Source: Sphingobacterium psychroaquaticum (GTDB taxonomy: Bacteria; Bacteroidota; Bacteroidia; Sphingobacteriales; Sphingobacteriaceae). Taken from it: DNA of 64,000 nt. The position numbers and the translations under genes are program-made. The stretch lies in assembly GCF_900177625.1 (NCBI RefSeq), contig NZ_FXAU01000004.1, forward strand, positions 310,001 to 374,000, in the 5' to 3' direction. Below the pieces are notes generated by a model. The model did no database searches. It worked only from the letters and a program-made list of their open reading frames with translations, and was not told the origin of the DNA. Positions 63,528 through 64,000 of the stretch are shown here, piece after piece (position 1 is the stretch's first letter; each line of letters starts with the position of its first letter).

Positions 63528-64000
63528 TCATATTTCTAAATCATTATTCAATAGATCCCAAATTTTTTTCTGGTCAAAATTCTCACAAACAAATTTACGC
63601 CCATTTTCTCCATGTTTTCTTGCAACATTAGGATTGCATAAATAAAATTGAATTTTTGAGGCAATATCCTCTGGATCATGATTTATAAAAAGTCCTGTTA
63701 CACCCTCAGAAATTGCTTCTTCACATCCTGTAGCTCTAGTGACTAGGACAGGTATTTTCATAGATGAAGCTTCTAATACGACAGTAGGAAAACCTTCTCT
63801 GTAAGAAGGTAAGACAAAGATATCCATTAATGAATAATAAGCAGAAGCATCTAATACAAAATCAGTAAAAATAACCGAAGGGTCATTTAAAACTCTTTCT
63901 TCTGCATATTTCGAAATCGGATCGCGGGACTCTAGAGGACCAACCAACAGCAACTTGATATTCTCGAATCTTTCTTTCAAAATATCCCACGCCGAAATTA
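63528..64000 (-). CDS. Glycosyltransferase family 4 (GT4), C-terminal part
   Basis: Only the C-terminal 155 or so residues are inside the window. The frame is open to the right edge; an apparent start at 63980 is a TTG inside the gene, since ISAWDI continues upstream. The rest matches the GT4 nucleotide-sugar-binding domain: IKLLLVGP, DFVLDASAYYSLMDIFVLPSYREGFPTVVLEASSMKIPVLVTRATGCEEAISEG, with the E-x7-E motif (EGFPTVVLE). It presumably extends the surface polysaccharide; the donor sugar is unknown. The 167-nt spacer to gmd has no gene. Confidence 0.88.
   Translation of the reverse strand, partial: ISAWDILKERFENIKLLLVGPLESRDPISKYAEERVLNDPSVIFTDFVLDASAYYSLMDIFVLPSYREGFPTVVLEASSMKIPVLVTRATGCEEAISEGVTGLFINHDPEDIASKIQFYLCNPNVARKHGENGRKFVCENFDQKKIWDLLNNDLEI

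Noticed and set aside
63528..63980. Glycosyltransferase start at 63980
   Set aside because: The codon is a TTG inside a frame that stays open to the window edge and continues with family-like residues, so the gene is cut by the window.

Overview
The window looks like chromosome of a Bacteroidota member, most likely family Sphingobacteriaceae. The reasons are three SusC/SusD pairs, a SusD-type lipobox (Cys following a short hydrophobic stretch), several TAnnTTTG -7 promoter boxes, the synteny miaB / sigma-54 activator / lptE / secG / groES / groEL, and intergenic spacers filled with short TAGTTGGTAG-like runs and degenerate CGTCATTGCGA-type repeats. I see no rRNA, tRNA, CRISPR array, prophage or insertion sequence.

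Layout. (1) 1-16.2 kb is a carbohydrate-utilisation locus: the start of an SSS symporter, a PQQ-type sugar dehydrogenase fused to cytochrome c, a GMC flavin dehydrogenase, a secreted alpha/beta hydrolase, two SusCD pairs and a divergent Gfo/Idh/MocA oxidoreductase. No glycoside hydrolase is visible, so the locus looks oxidative. CG-centred operator-like sequences are shared between its promoters. (2) 16.5-26.2 kb holds a LytTR response regulator and a LytS-type kinase at the two ends of a same-strand block containing SusC, SusD and a large zinc metalloprotease. (3) 26.3-28.3 kb has an MtfA-like peptidase, a GYF-CD225 protein and a DUF2752 protein. (4) 28.4-43.4 kb is mostly housekeeping: groEL/groES, secG, lptE, a sigma-54 activator, miaB, an OmpA lipoprotein, rlmD, a TetR regulator, pheS, ssb and mutY. 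(5) 43.7-54.6 kb starts with an M23 peptidase, followed by a urease cluster reading leftwards: two-component system, porin, ureA, ureB, ureC, ureE, ureF, a repeat-filled gap, ureG, ureD and a second ureE-like gene. (6) 54.6-59.6 kb has an M1 aminopeptidase, an AraC regulator, a DUF983 protein, a small GNAT and an unlisted 40-residue membrane peptide. (7) 59.7-64 kb is the edge of a surface-polysaccharide cluster: cupin sugar isomerase/epimerase, WecA/WbpL-like transferase, epimerase/reductase, gmd and a truncated GT4 glycosyltransferase.

The most unusual points are in the urease cluster. UreC carries all nickel ligands but begins with an extension of about 45 residues that looks like a Tat export signal. 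The adjacent porin has about 65 residues, placed just after its signal-peptide cleavage site, that are in-frame translations of the dispersed repeats seen in intergenic spacers here. Two UreE paralogues are present, and a repeat block separates ureF from ureG. Elsewhere, several genes have a -7 box only 4-8 nt before the start codon, which predicts leaderless or nearly leaderless mRNAs. All functional statements come from sequence reading and family knowledge; nothing was searched or computed beyond hand inspection.
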